Shown here: in pieces, positions 25,901 to 33,771 of the stretch
Layout of the letters: each line of letters starts with the position of its first letter
Position numbering within the stretch: the stretch's first letter is position 1
Source: Shewanella sp. Choline-02u-19
Lineage (GTDB): Bacteria > Pseudomonadota > Gammaproteobacteria > Enterobacterales > Shewanellaceae
NCBI RefSeq assembly: GCF_002836205.1
Contig: NZ_PJBE01000010.1
Location: forward strand, 1-64,000
DNA length: 64,000 bases
Reading direction: 5' to 3'
Translations under genes and position numbers: made by a program
Notes under the pieces: generated by a model
Told to the model about the DNA's origin: nothing
Database searches by the model: none
Seen by the model: the letters and a program-made list of their open reading frames with translations, nothing else

Positions 25901-27014
25901 GCATCATACGATAGATTTCAACAAGCGCTTCTAAGCGGTTAGTTGTTGAGTCTATACGTAGAGTGTCAGACATATAAGCACCGTTATCAAGCTCGTTGAT
26001 AAACAGTGTGCTTACTTCTTTAATGCCAGCAAGTGAAAGCTTTGCAAGGTCTTCTAAGCCAATTTCTGCGTTTGCAGAAACTAAAACTTCACCGGTATCT
26101 GGATCGATATAATCTTTACCAGAAATTTTGCCAACGATGTACTCAACAGGTACTTCTAGCTCGGTAGTCTTAGTCTTTTCTAGTTGACGAATATGACGCG
26201 CAGTAATACGGCGGCCTTTCTCAACAAGAACAGTGCCATCAGCTTCTTTTATATCATAGCTTGCTGTTTCGCCACGTAGACGATCAGCAACAAGATCCAT
26301 TACTAATGAATCTTTCTTGATCTTAAAGTTTACGCGATCGAAGAACAGGTCGAGAATGTCTTGAGTCGAATAATCTAATGCGCGAAGAATGATCGTAGCG
26401 GCCAATTTACGACGGCGGTCAATACGAACAAACAATGCATCTTTAGGATCGAATTCAAAGTCTAACCAAGAACCACGGTAAGGAATAATACGTGCATTAT
26501 AAAGCACCTTACCTGAAGAGTGGGTTTTACCACGGTCATGATCGAAGAATACGCCCGGGCTACGGTGTAGCTGAGATACGATAACACGCTCAGTACCATT
26601 AATTACAAAAGTACCGTTGTTAGTCATAAGAGGGATATCCCCCATATAAACTTCTTGTTCTTTAATATCTTTTACAGTGCCAGGTGCCGCTTCACGGTCA
26701 TAAAGAACCATACGCAATTTAACGCGTAATGGAGCTGCATATGTGATACCACGAATTTGACACTCTTTCACATCAAAAACAGGTTCGCCTAGCTTATAGC
26801 TAACGTACTGTAATTCTGAGTTACCAGAAAAACTTTTGATGGGAAAAACGCTACGGAAAGCGGCTTCAAAACCACGCTCGCCAGTAGGATCTTGATCGGT
26901 GAACTTCTTAAATGAGTCCAACTGTATAGACAAAAGATAAGGAATATCCAAAACTTGTGGACGTTTACCAAAGTCTTTGCGAATACGCTTCTTTTCAGAA
27001 TAGGAGTAAACCAT
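22983..27014 (-). CDS. rpoB: DNA-directed RNA polymerase beta subunit
   Basis: Beta subunit of RNA polymerase, 1343 residues starting [20 protein letters not shown]. The rifampicin-binding cluster around residues 505-575 ([20 protein letters not shown], then [10 protein letters not shown]) has the wild-type residues at the positions that usually mutate. The C-terminal part contains the [14 protein letters not shown] motif that contacts the active site. The ATG at 27014, with AGAGGAAA before it, is chosen because it gives the family's N-terminus; an upstream in-frame start adds 20 unrelated residues. It is separated from rplL by a 237-bp spacer with an attenuator. Confidence 0.99.
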   Translation of the reverse strand: [1343 protein letters not shown]

Positions 27015-27180
27015 GGGTTTCCTCTGATTACGAGATGTGACCAAGACTGACCAATCATTTGATTGAGACAGCACGTTTGCCCATCACCGTTGATGGCAAG
27101 AACCTAACCAGTAATCTCTGTTAGGGACTGCAAAATCTGGCGACAAACGGTGAATAAAAAATCGCCTGCGCATACAGCGC

Positions 27181-27212
27181 AAAAAAGGCCGACGGTTAAA
27201 AAACCGCCAGCC
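27181..27212 (-). terminator. rplL-rpoB attenuator
   Basis: On the minus strand an imperfect GC-rich hairpin (GGCTGGCGGTT / AACCGTCGGCC) is followed by six U residues, 39 bp after the rplL stop. In E. coli partial termination at this place makes L7/L12 in excess over polymerase subunits; the same role is inferred here. Confidence 0.75.
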
Positions 27213-27251
27213 CTAACCTAATTTCTTAGGTTGAGTAAGTTAAGTTATAAC

Positions 27252-27617
27252 TTACTTGATCTCTACAGAAGCACCAGCTTCTTCTAGATCAGTCTTAAGC
27301 GTGTCAGCTTCTTCTTTAGAAATAGCTTCTTTAACAGCTATTGGAGAAGATTCTGCCATAGCTTTAGCTTCTTTAAGGCCTAGACCTGTAGCGCCACGAA
27401 GAGCTTTAATTACTTTAACTTTGTTCTCACCGAAAGAAGTAAGAATAACGTCAAACTCTGTTTGCTCTTCAGCAGCAGCAGCTTCGCCACCACCAGAAAC
27501 AACAGCAGCAGCAGCAGATACGCCGAACTTCTCTTCCATTGCTTCGATTAGTTCAACAACTTCCATTACAGACATTTCTGCAAGAGCTTCTAAGATTTGG
27601 TCTTTAGTGATAGACAT
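27252..27617 (-). CDS. rplL: 50S ribosomal protein L7/L12
   Basis: L7/L12, the multi-copy stalk protein that recruits translation GTPases. The 121-residue product has an N-terminal dimerisation domain (residues 1-35), an alanine/glycine-rich hinge (about 37-52) and the C-terminal factor-binding domain with KVIKALRGATGLGLKEAKAM. It follows rplJ by 57 bp, and the attenuator after it explains how it can be made in excess of rpoB. Confidence 0.98.
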   Translation of the reverse strand: MSITKDQILEALAEMSVMEVVELIEAMEEKFGVSAAAAVVSGGGEAAAAEEQTEFDVILTSFGENKVKVIKALRGATGLGLKEAKAMAESSPIAVKEAISKEEADTLKTDLEEAGASVEIK

Positions 27618-27674
27618 AACAAAAAATTCCTAATTGTACTGAATTCAATTTTAATTAAGCGGCTAATAAAATTA

Positions 27675-28172
27675 TTAAGCAGCTTCTTTCTGATCGCGTA
27701 GAGCGGCCAATGTACGAACGAACTTGCCTGCAGATGCTTCTTTTAGAGTCATCATGAACTGAGCTAGTGCTTCTTCGTATGTTGGTAGTTTTGCTAAACG
27801 ATCAATATCAGATGCAGGGATTAATTCCCCTTCAAAGGCTGCTGCTTTGATTTCAAACTTCTCTTGTGACTTCGCGAAATCTTGTAGAAGACGCGCTGCT
27901 GCACCTGGGTGCTCATTAGAGAATGCAATCAAAGTAGGACCAGTGAACGTATCGCTTAAGCACTCAAAATCAGTACCAGCGACAGCGCGTTTTACTAGTG
28001 TATTACGTACAACTTTAACGTATACACCAGCTTCACGAGCTGCTTTACGAAGACCGGTCATATCACCTACAGTTACGCCACGTGAATCGGCAACAACTGC
28101 AGATAAAGCACCTTTGGCAGCTTCGTTGACTTCAGCAACAATCGCTTTTTTGTCTTCGAGTCCTAATGCCAT
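27675..28172 (-). CDS. rplJ: 50S ribosomal protein L10
   Basis: L10, which anchors L7/L12 dimers to the ribosome; the L10-L12 complex represses its own mRNA in E. coli. The 165-residue product begins MALGLEDKKAIVAEVNEAAK, and its C-terminal helix (residues 135-160) carries the L12-binding segments. A leader of about 230 bases lies between its promoter and start, as expected for this feedback system. Confidence 0.98.
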   Translation of the reverse strand: MALGLEDKKAIVAEVNEAAKGALSAVVADSRGVTVGDMTGLRKAAREAGVYVKVVRNTLVKRAVAGTDFECLSDTFTGPTLIAFSNEHPGAAARLLQDFAKSQEKFEIKAAAFEGELIPASDIDRLAKLPTYEEALAQFMMTLKEASAGKFVRTLAALRDQKEAA

Positions 28173-28411
28173 TGGCTTTACTCCTGGATTCTATCTAGGG
28201 AAAATCCCTAGCAATTACCATGCTAAATATCTAATGATATCTAGCGACTTACGGCGCGAAAAGATCCAGCAGAATAAAATCTATCTGGGGTCCGACACCG
28301 TCTACGTAGGAGATTAAGTTAGTTATTCAACTAACACCTACGGTCTTGGACGGAGATTGATTTTTAATCCAAAAAGATTAAACCTCAACCTCAACCCTAC
28401 AAAGTGCGCGC
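28173..28411 (-). promoter_or_regulatory. long rplJ leader (candidate L10-L12 feedback target)
   Basis: About 240 bp of non-coding sequence lies between the rplJ promoter and start codon, with several local inverted segments, for example CTAGGGA / TCCCTAG at 28195-28211. The size and place match the E. coli L10 leader, where L10-L12 binds. I could not derive the kink-turn by eye, so this call rests on position. Confidence 0.5.
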
Positions 28412-28440
28412 ATTATAGACTAATACGCGAGCATTGTAAA
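28412..28440 (-). promoter_or_regulatory. rplJ promoter
   Basis: On the minus strand TTTACA (28435-28440) lies 17 bp from a perfect TATAAT (28412-28417), immediately after the rplA stop codon, followed by a GC-rich GCGCGC discriminator. Confidence 0.8.
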
Positions 28441-28441
28441 T

Positions 28442-29143
28442 TTACTTACCATCATCCAGAGTACTCTGGTCAATAGTAACACCTGCACCCATAGTGGTAG
28501 AGATGCTTACTTTCTTAAGGAAAACACCTTTAGCAGCTGCTGGCTTGGCTTTTTTAAGAGCAACAAGAAGAGCTTCTAAGTTTTCTTTAAGTTGAGCTGT
28601 TTCAAAATCCACTTTACCAATAGTAGTGTGGATGATGCCGTTCTTATCGTTACGATAGCGAACTTGACCAGCTTTAGCGTTCTTAACTGCTTCTGCAACG
28701 TTTGGCGTTACAGTACCAGTTTTAGGGTTAGGCATAAGACCACGTGGGCCTAAGATTTGACCTAACTGACCAACAACGCGCATTGCATCTGGAGATGCGA
28801 TTACAACGTCAAAGTTCATTTCACCCGCTTTAACTTGGGCAGCAAGCTCGTCCATACCGACTAGCTCAGCACCGGCTGCAATAGCAGCTTCAGCGTTTGC
28901 GCCTTGAGTAAATACAGCTACACGTACGTCACGACCAGTACCGTGTGGTAGCACAGTAGCGCCACGAACGTTTTGGTCAGATTTACGTGGATCAACACCA
29001 AGGTTTACAGCTACGTCAACACTTTCAAGGAACTTAGCAGTTGCTAGTTCTTTTAATAGTGCAACAGCTTCATTGATGTCGTAGTTCTTAGTTACTTCAA
29101 CTTTTTCGCGGATCAAACGAGCGCGTTTAGTTAGCTTTGCCAT
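28442..29143 (-). CDS. rplA: 50S ribosomal protein L1
   Basis: L1, the mobile stalk protein that helps release tRNA from the E site and represses the L11 operon. The 233-residue product contains LMPNPKTGTVTPNVAEAVKN around residues 135-155, the family signature. It lies four bases after rplK, and the next promoter (rplJ) begins right behind its stop codon. Confidence 0.98.
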   Translation of the reverse strand: MAKLTKRARLIREKVEVTKNYDINEAVALLKELATAKFLESVDVAVNLGVDPRKSDQNVRGATVLPHGTGRDVRVAVFTQGANAEAAIAAGAELVGMDELAAQVKAGEMNFDVVIASPDAMRVVGQLGQILGPRGLMPNPKTGTVTPNVAEAVKNAKAGQVRYRNDKNGIIHTTIGKVDFETAQLKENLEALLVALKKAKPAAAKGVFLKKVSISTTMGAGVTIDQSTLDDGK

Positions 29144-29147
29144 TATA

Positions 29148-29576
29148 TTAGTCCTCTACTACCAAACCCATTGAACGCGCAGTACCTTCAATTGAACGAG
29201 TCATCGCTTCAATATCAGCACCAGTCATATCCGCGGCTTTAGTCTCAGCAATTTCCTGGACAACGCTACGCTTGATAGTTCCCACTTTGTCAGTGTTAGG
29301 ACGGCCAGAACCAGACTTCAAACCAGCTGCTTTAAGCAGTAGGAAAGATGCAGGTGGCGTCTTAGTTTCGAAAGTGAAAGAGCGATCAGTATATACAGTG
29401 ATAACAACAGGAATTGGCATTCCTTTATCGAAATTTGCAGTACGAGCATTGAATGCTTTACAAAATTCCATGATGTTAACACCTTTCTGACCCAATGCTG
29501 GGCCAACTGGTGGCGACGGGTTTGCAGCACCGGCTGCTACTTGTAGTTTGATGTAACCATCAACTTTCTTTGCCAT
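29148..29576 (-). CDS. rplK: 50S ribosomal protein L11
   Basis: L11, part of the GTPase-associated centre and needed for RelA activation. The 142-residue product begins MAKKVDGYIKLQVAAGAANP and has the proline-rich PSPPVGPALGQKGVNIMEFC segment (residues 20-39) that binds thiostrepton in sensitive species. First gene of the rplK-rplA unit with its own promoter upstream. Confidence 0.98.
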   Translation of the reverse strand: MAKKVDGYIKLQVAAGAANPSPPVGPALGQKGVNIMEFCKAFNARTANFDKGMPIPVVITVYTDRSFTFETKTPPASFLLLKAAGLKSGSGRPNTDKVGTIKRSVVQEIAETKAADMTGADIEAMTRSIEGTARSMGLVVED

Positions 29577-29652
29577 GAGACATTTTCCTCAAGTTTGGGT
29601 TCAAACGCCATCAACAAAATGTTGAAAAGCTCCCCGAAAAATATGGGTGCGA

Positions 29653-29681
29653 ATTATATACAAATTCACACCCATTTCCAA
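29653..29681 (-). promoter_or_regulatory. rplK promoter
   Basis: On the minus strand TTGGAA (29676-29681) lies 17 bp from a perfect TATAAT (29653-29658), between nusG and rplK. The predicted leader is about 70 bases. Confidence 0.8.
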
Positions 29682-29703
29682 TTAGTATTTGTACTTTATT
29701 TAA

Positions 29704-30255
29704 TCAGCTCTTTTCAATCTGACTAAAATCAAGTTCTACTGGCGTTGAGCGACCGAAGATCATGACAGAAACCTTAACGCGGTTCTTCTCATAATCCACT
29801 TCTTCAACAGTACCGTTAAAGTCAGCAAAAGGCCCGTCAGTAACGCGAACCACTTCGCCTGGCTCAAACATAACGCGATGCGTTGGAGACTCAGTAGTAT
29901 CCTGAAGACGCTGAAGGATTGCATCAGCTTCTTTATCAGAAATTGGTGCTGGACGATCTGATGTACCACCAATGAAGCCCATCACACGAGGGATACTCTT
30001 CACTAAGTGCCAGCTCTCGTCATTCATTTCCATCTGTACTAATACATAGCCAGGGAAGAATTTACGTTCGCTCTTACGACGTTGGCCTGCACGCATTTCA
30101 ACGACTTCTTCAGTGGGTACTAATACTTCACCAAAGTAAGCTTCCATCTCGTGCATTCTGATATGTTCGTGCAACGATTTACAAACGCGGCCTTCATAGC
30201 CAGAAAACGCTTGTACTACATACCATCTTTTTTTAGCTTCAGTTGCTTCAGTCAT
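29704..30255 (-). CDS. nusG: transcription termination/antitermination factor NusG
   Basis: NusG binds RNA polymerase, suppresses pausing, couples to the ribosome through S10 and assists Rho. The 183-residue product has the NGN domain (residues 1-115, with KRWYVVQAFSGYEGRVCKSL and the FFPGYVLVQMEM strand) and a C-terminal KOW domain (PGEVVRVTDGPFADFNGTVE, about 128-147). It follows secE by nine bases, the standard pair. Confidence 0.98.
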   Translation of the reverse strand: MTEATEAKKRWYVVQAFSGYEGRVCKSLHEHIRMHEMEAYFGEVLVPTEEVVEMRAGQRRKSERKFFPGYVLVQMEMNDESWHLVKSIPRVMGFIGGTSDRPAPISDKEADAILQRLQDTTESPTHRVMFEPGEVVRVTDGPFADFNGTVEEVDYEKNRVKVSVMIFGRSTPVELDFSQIEKS

Positions 30256-30264
30256 TCGAGATGC

Positions 30265-30636
30265 CTATACGCCAGTAATAAAATTAACAATTCTAAGCAA
30301 TACTGCGTCCATGCCCCAAAGGATTAATCCTAAAATGGCGGTTGCAGCTAATACAATAAAAGTTGTATTCAGTGCTTCTTGACGCGTAGGCCAAACCACT
30401 TTACGAACTTCAATCTGTGATTCACGAGCAAACGTTAACGCTTGCTTGCCTTTCTCTGTTTGCGACGCAATAAGACCAGCAACGGCAAAGGCAATTACAA
30501 CGCCTATCGCGCGTACTAAAACACTTGCTTCAGCGAAATAATGGTTGCCAATAATAGCAGCAGCCAACAAGATTATGACTAGGCCCCACTTTATAATATC
30601 CAGAGAATTACCCTGGCTTTCAGTATTTGTTGTCAT
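30265..30636 (-). CDS. secE: preprotein translocase subunit SecE
   Basis: SecE clamps the SecY channel in the inner membrane. The 123-residue product is the three-helix gammaproteobacterial form: hydrophobic segments near residues 13-30, 38-57 and 92-117, with the conserved amphipathic region ESQIEVRKVVWPTRQEALNT before the last helix. It is in an operon with nusG and has its own candidate promoter, so it is not dependent on tuf copy 2. Confidence 0.98.
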   Translation of the reverse strand: MTTNTESQGNSLDIIKWGLVIILLAAAIIGNHYFAEASVLVRAIGVVIAFAVAGLIASQTEKGKQALTFARESQIEVRKVVWPTRQEALNTTFIVLAATAILGLILWGMDAVLLRIVNFITGV

Positions 30637-30676
30637 CGGTTAATTCCGTTACTCACTACGTTCTGAGACTAGTAAT

Positions 30677-30705
30677 ACTATAAATATAGCATTTTGCTCA
30701 GTGAA
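30677..30705 (-). promoter_or_regulatory. secE-nusG promoter
   Basis: On the minus strand TTCACT (30700-30705) lies 17 bp from TATAGT (30677-30682), about 40 bp before the secE start and downstream of the tuf terminator. The match is fair rather than strong. Confidence 0.5.
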
Positions 30706-30866
30706 AAAATCAGTCAGGCTTCAATCCGAACTGACGACGGCTCAATACACTCACTAAAAGCATATCCAGCGAGTCAAAAATCGGTCATAGATTGTATTCT
30801 TATTCCACGTATTTGGCAAGAATACAAAGCCCAGCTTAACTAACAAAATTAGTACAGACTTATAAT

Positions 30867-31972
30867 GGAAATTAAAAAGGCAGCCTAGGCTGCCTTTTTT
30901 GATATTGAGTTAAGACTCGTTGCTATTAAGCAACAATCTTAGCTACAACACCAGCACCAACAGTACGGCCACCTTCACGGATAGCGAAGCGTAAACCTTC
31001 ATCCATCGCGATTGGGCAGATTAGTGTAACTGTCATCTGTACGTTATCACCAGGCATTACCATCTCAACGCCTTCAGGCAATTCGATAGTACCAGTTACA
31101 TCCGTTGTACGGAAATAGAACTGTGGACGGTAACCTTTGAAGAATGGAGTGTGACGTCCGCCTTCTTCTTTAGACAGAACGTAGATTTCTGACTCAAAAG
31201 TTGTATGTGGAGTAATTGAACCTGGAGCAGCAAGAACCTGACCACGTTCAACATCTTCACGCTTAGTACCACGTAGAAGAACACCACAGTTTTCGCCAGC
31301 ACGACCTTCGTCAAGTAGCTTGCGGAACATTTCAACACCAGTACAAGTAGTCTTAGTAGTATCACGGATACCAATAATTTCGACTTCTTCACCAATCTTG
31401 ATGATACCGCGCTCTACACGACCAGTTACAACTGTACCACGGCCTGAGATTGAGAAAACATCTTCGATTGGAAGAATGAATGCACCATCAATAGCACGCT
31501 CTGGCTCTGGAATATAAGTATCAAGTGCTTCTGCAAGCTCAAGAATTTTAGCTTCCCACTCTGGCTCGCCTTCAAGGGCTTTAAGCGCAGAACCTTGGAT
31601 AACTGGTAAGTCATCACCTGGGAAGTCATATTCAGAAAGAAGTTCACGAACTTCCATTTCTACAAGCTCAAGAAGCTCTTCGTCATCTACCATGTCACAT
31701 TTGTTCATGAATACGATGATGAATGGTACGCCAACCTGACGTGAAAGCAGGATGTGCTCACGTGTTTGTGGCATTGGACCATCTGTAGAAGCAACTACTA
31801 GAATCGCGCCGTCCATTTGAGCAGCACCAGTGATCATGTTTTTAACATAATCGGCGTGACCAGGACAATCTACGTGTGCGTAGTGACGTGCAGGTGTGTC
31901 ATATTCGATGTGAGAAGTATTAATTGTAATACCGCGCTCACGCTCTTCAGGAGCATTATCGATTTGTGCGAA
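30867..31972 (-). repeat. long repeat shared by the two tuf genes (copy 2)
   Basis: Partner of 14073-15178. The constant offset of 16794 bp holds from the terminator through most of the gene, with no indel seen. Identity ends at 30867 on the terminator side (the preceding bases differ) and at 31972 towards the gene start. Confidence 0.85.
30874..30899 (-). terminator. terminator of tuf copy 2
   Basis: The same GGCAGCC/GGCTGCC palindrome with flanking A and T tracts as at tuf copy 1, 26 bp after the stop codon. Confidence 0.9.
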
Positions 31973-32110
31973 ATTCTTAACTTCACCACCGTAAGTCTTA
32001 GTTAAGACAGACGAGATAGCAGCTGTTAGCGTTGTTTTACCATGGTCGACGTGACCAATAGTACCCACGTTAACGTGCGGTTTAATACGTTCAAATTTTT
32101 CTTTAGCCAT
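30926..32110 (-). CDS. tufB: elongation factor Tu, copy 2 (ATG start)
   Basis: Second EF-Tu gene, encoding the same 394-residue protein as the copy at 14132. The start is ATG at 32110; an in-frame ATG 18 bp upstream (MDWGNT) would add six residues not seen in the family. In the first 138 bp of the gene the DNA differs from copy 1 only at silent sites and the start codon. It lies behind the tRNA-Thr-Tyr-Gly cluster as in E. coli tufB, but a good terminator (32251-32276) separates it from the tRNAs, so it depends on read-through or on its own promoter in 32111-32250, where I see no convincing one. Confidence 0.98.
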   Translation of the reverse strand: MAKEKFERIKPHVNVGTIGHVDHGKTTLTAAISSVLTKTYGGEVKNFAQIDNAPEERERGITINTSHIEYDTPARHYAHVDCPGHADYVKNMITGAAQMDGAILVVASTDGPMPQTREHILLSRQVGVPFIIVFMNKCDMVDDEELLELVEMEVRELLSEYDFPGDDLPVIQGSALKALEGEPEWEAKILELAEALDTYIPEPERAIDGAFILPIEDVFSISGRGTVVTGRVERGIIKIGEEVEIIGIRDTTKTTCTGVEMFRKLLDEGRAGENCGVLLRGTKREDVERGQVLAAPGSITPHTTFESEIYVLSKEEGGRHTPFFKGYRPQFYFRTTDVTGTIELPEGVEMVMPGDNVQMTVTLICPIAMDEGLRFAIREGGRTVGAGVVAKIVA

Positions 32111-32250
32111 GGTATTGCCCCAATCCAAAATACTGGTGATGAAACTGCATGTAGCAAAAAATCCGATGCATAAATGCTACCGAATCAGTGAGTAAGATAA
32201 TTAAGATATATAAGAAGCAGGAGGCGTGCTGACAGAAGGTCTTAAACGGG

Positions 32251-32276
32251 AAAAAGCACTCGTAATCGAGTGCTTT
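32251..32276 (-). terminator. terminator after the tRNA-Thr-Tyr-Gly cluster
   Basis: A 10-bp perfect stem AAAGCACTCG / CGAGTGCTTT with a four-base loop is followed on the minus-strand transcript by five U residues. It lies 30 bp after tRNA-Gly and 140 bp before tuf copy 2. Confidence 0.85.
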
Positions 32277-32305
32277 CTACTGATTAAGTATTATCAGCAA
32301 GAATT

Positions 32306-32379
32306 TGGAGCGGATGGCGGGAATCGAACCCGCGTTATCAGCTTGGAAGGCTGGAGTAATACCATTATACGACATCCGC
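32306..32379 (-). tRNA. tRNA-Gly (anticodon TCC)
   Basis: Cloverleaf of 74 bases including an encoded CCA. The acceptor stem GCGGATG pairs with the 3' side, the T-loop is GGTTCGATTCC-like, and the anticodon loop reads CTTCCAA. It is the third tRNA of the cluster and corresponds to glyT of the E. coli tufB operon. Confidence 0.95.
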
Positions 32380-32414
32380 GTAACCTACTTCAGGCTACCT
32401 AACTAACTAGAAAG

Positions 32415-32499
32415 TGGTGGAGGGAGAAGGATTCGAACCTTCGAAGGCTGAGCCGTCAGATTTACAGTCTGATCCCTTTGGCCACTCGGGAACCCCTCC
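32415..32499 (-). tRNA. tRNA-Tyr (anticodon GTA)
   Basis: 85 bases including an encoded CCA, with the long variable arm of a class II tRNA. The anticodon stem-loop CAGACTGTAAATCTG is clear. It corresponds to tyrU of the E. coli tufB operon. Confidence 0.95.
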
Positions 32500-32506
32500 A
32501 GGGAAA

Positions 32507-32582
<76 letters not shown>

Positions 32583-32600
32583 GTGTCATTTCGGTAGCGG

Positions 32601-32629
32601 ATATTATGGAAGTGTGAGCATAAGTGCAA
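32601..32629 (-). promoter_or_regulatory. tRNA cluster promoter
   Basis: On the minus strand TTGCAC (32624-32629) lies 17 bp from TAATAT (32601-32606), ending 18 bp before tRNA-Thr. The A/T tracts at 32641-32658 lie where an UP element would be. Confidence 0.7.
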
Positions 32630-32638
32630 TAGCAAAAT

Positions 32639-32660
32639 CGTTTTTTTTCTAAAAAAAACG
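32639..32660. repeat. T8/A8 inverted repeat upstream of the tRNA promoter
   Basis: CG-T8 / A8-CG with a two-base centre, a perfect inverted repeat of 22 bp. Its place just upstream of the tRNA -35 suggests an UP element; alternatively the hairpin could act as a plain A/T-rich structure between the tRNA cluster and coaA. Confidence 0.6.
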
Positions 32661-32814
32661 CCAACAGAGGTTTTTTTACGCGCATTTCCGCCTTAATGTT
32701 TACTTTTAAGCCAATTAAATTGATTTGCTCAACATTGACTAAACGACTATCCCGTAGCAGTTGTCGATAATAAATTCATAGTGTAATCTGCCCTCCTTAA
32801 CGGAGAACTTCGCA

Positions 32815-33765
32815 ATGACGCAAAACAATCAAATTCATAAAGCACTTTACCTACCTTTCGAGCGTCAGCAATGGGCTGAATTGAGAGAATCGGTGCCTTT
32901 AACACTCAGTGAAAATGATCTAGCGGATCTGCGCGGTATCAACGAAAAAATATCACTGTCAGAAGTCACTGATATTTATCTCCCTTTAAGTCGACTACTC
33001 AATCTTAACGTCGGTGCTAAACAGCAACGCGGCTTAGCACTGAATGAATTTCTCGGCCGTGTTCCGCCGAAAAGACCCTACATTATTAGCATTGCTGGCA
33101 GTGTCGCTGTAGGGAAAAGCACTACAGCGCGTATTTTGCAGGCACTACTAAGTCATTGGCCCGAACATCCTAAAGTCGATTTAATGACTACAGATGGTTT
33201 CCTGCATCCGCTGGCAGAGCTTAAACGTCGTGGTTTAATGCAACGTAAAGGATTTCCTGAAAGTTACGATATGAAGGGGTTAGTTGAGTTTATTTCAGCA
33301 GTAAAAGCGGGAGAGTCGGCCGTCAGTGCCCCCATCTACTCTCATATCACCTACGACAGAATACCGAATCAGTTACAGTGGGTCCGTCAACCCGACATTC
33401 TCATTATTGAAGGTTTAAATGTATTGCAGACGGGTCAAGACTCAGCGGTAGACACTCGACGTCCATTTGTATCTGATTTTGTCGACTTTAGTATCTATGT
33501 TGATGCTGAAGAAGAATTATTAAAGAAATGGTATATAGAACGTTTTCTACAATTTAGAACCGGAGCATTTAGTGAAGATAGCTCTTATTTTCACCATTAC
33601 TCTCAATTAAGCGATGCTGAAGCAACAGCAATAGCATCAAAAATTTGGGACAGCATCAACGGACCAAACTTAACCTTAAATATCCACCCAACTCGTGAAC
33701 GAGCTCATCTTATTTTGCAAAAAGGACCGGACCATCGAATGGATCAAGTCCTCCTAAGAAAATAG
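32815..33765 (+). CDS. coaA: pantothenate kinase, type I
   Basis: CoaA phosphorylates pantothenate, the first and controlling step of coenzyme A synthesis. The 316-residue product has the P-loop GSVAVGKST (residues 95-103) and the type I kinase sequences TTDGFLHP and RKGFPESYD that follow. Length equals that of E. coli CoaA. The ATG at 32815 is preceded by AACGGAGAAC. The gene stands alone on the plus strand and ends six bases before the birA stop, so the two genes converge with no terminator between them. Confidence 0.97.
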   Translation: MTQNNQIHKALYLPFERQQWAELRESVPLTLSENDLADLRGINEKISLSEVTDIYLPLSRLLNLNVGAKQQRGLALNEFLGRVPPKRPYIISIAGSVAVGKSTTARILQALLSHWPEHPKVDLMTTDGFLHPLAELKRRGLMQRKGFPESYDMKGLVEFISAVKAGESAVSAPIYSHITYDRIPNQLQWVRQPDILIIEGLNVLQTGQDSAVDTRRPFVSDFVDFSIYVDAEEELLKKWYIERFLQFRTGAFSEDSSYFHHYSQLSDAEATAIASKIWDSINGPNLTLNIHPTRERAHLILQKGPDHRMDQVLLRK

Positions 33766-33771
33766 TACTCG

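Noticed and set aside
30926..32110. tuf copy 2 as a recent insertion or transposed duplicate
   Set aside because: It lies next to the tRNA-Thr-Tyr-Gly cluster and secE, the ancestral tufB place, and has no flanking direct repeats; gene conversion explains the identity.
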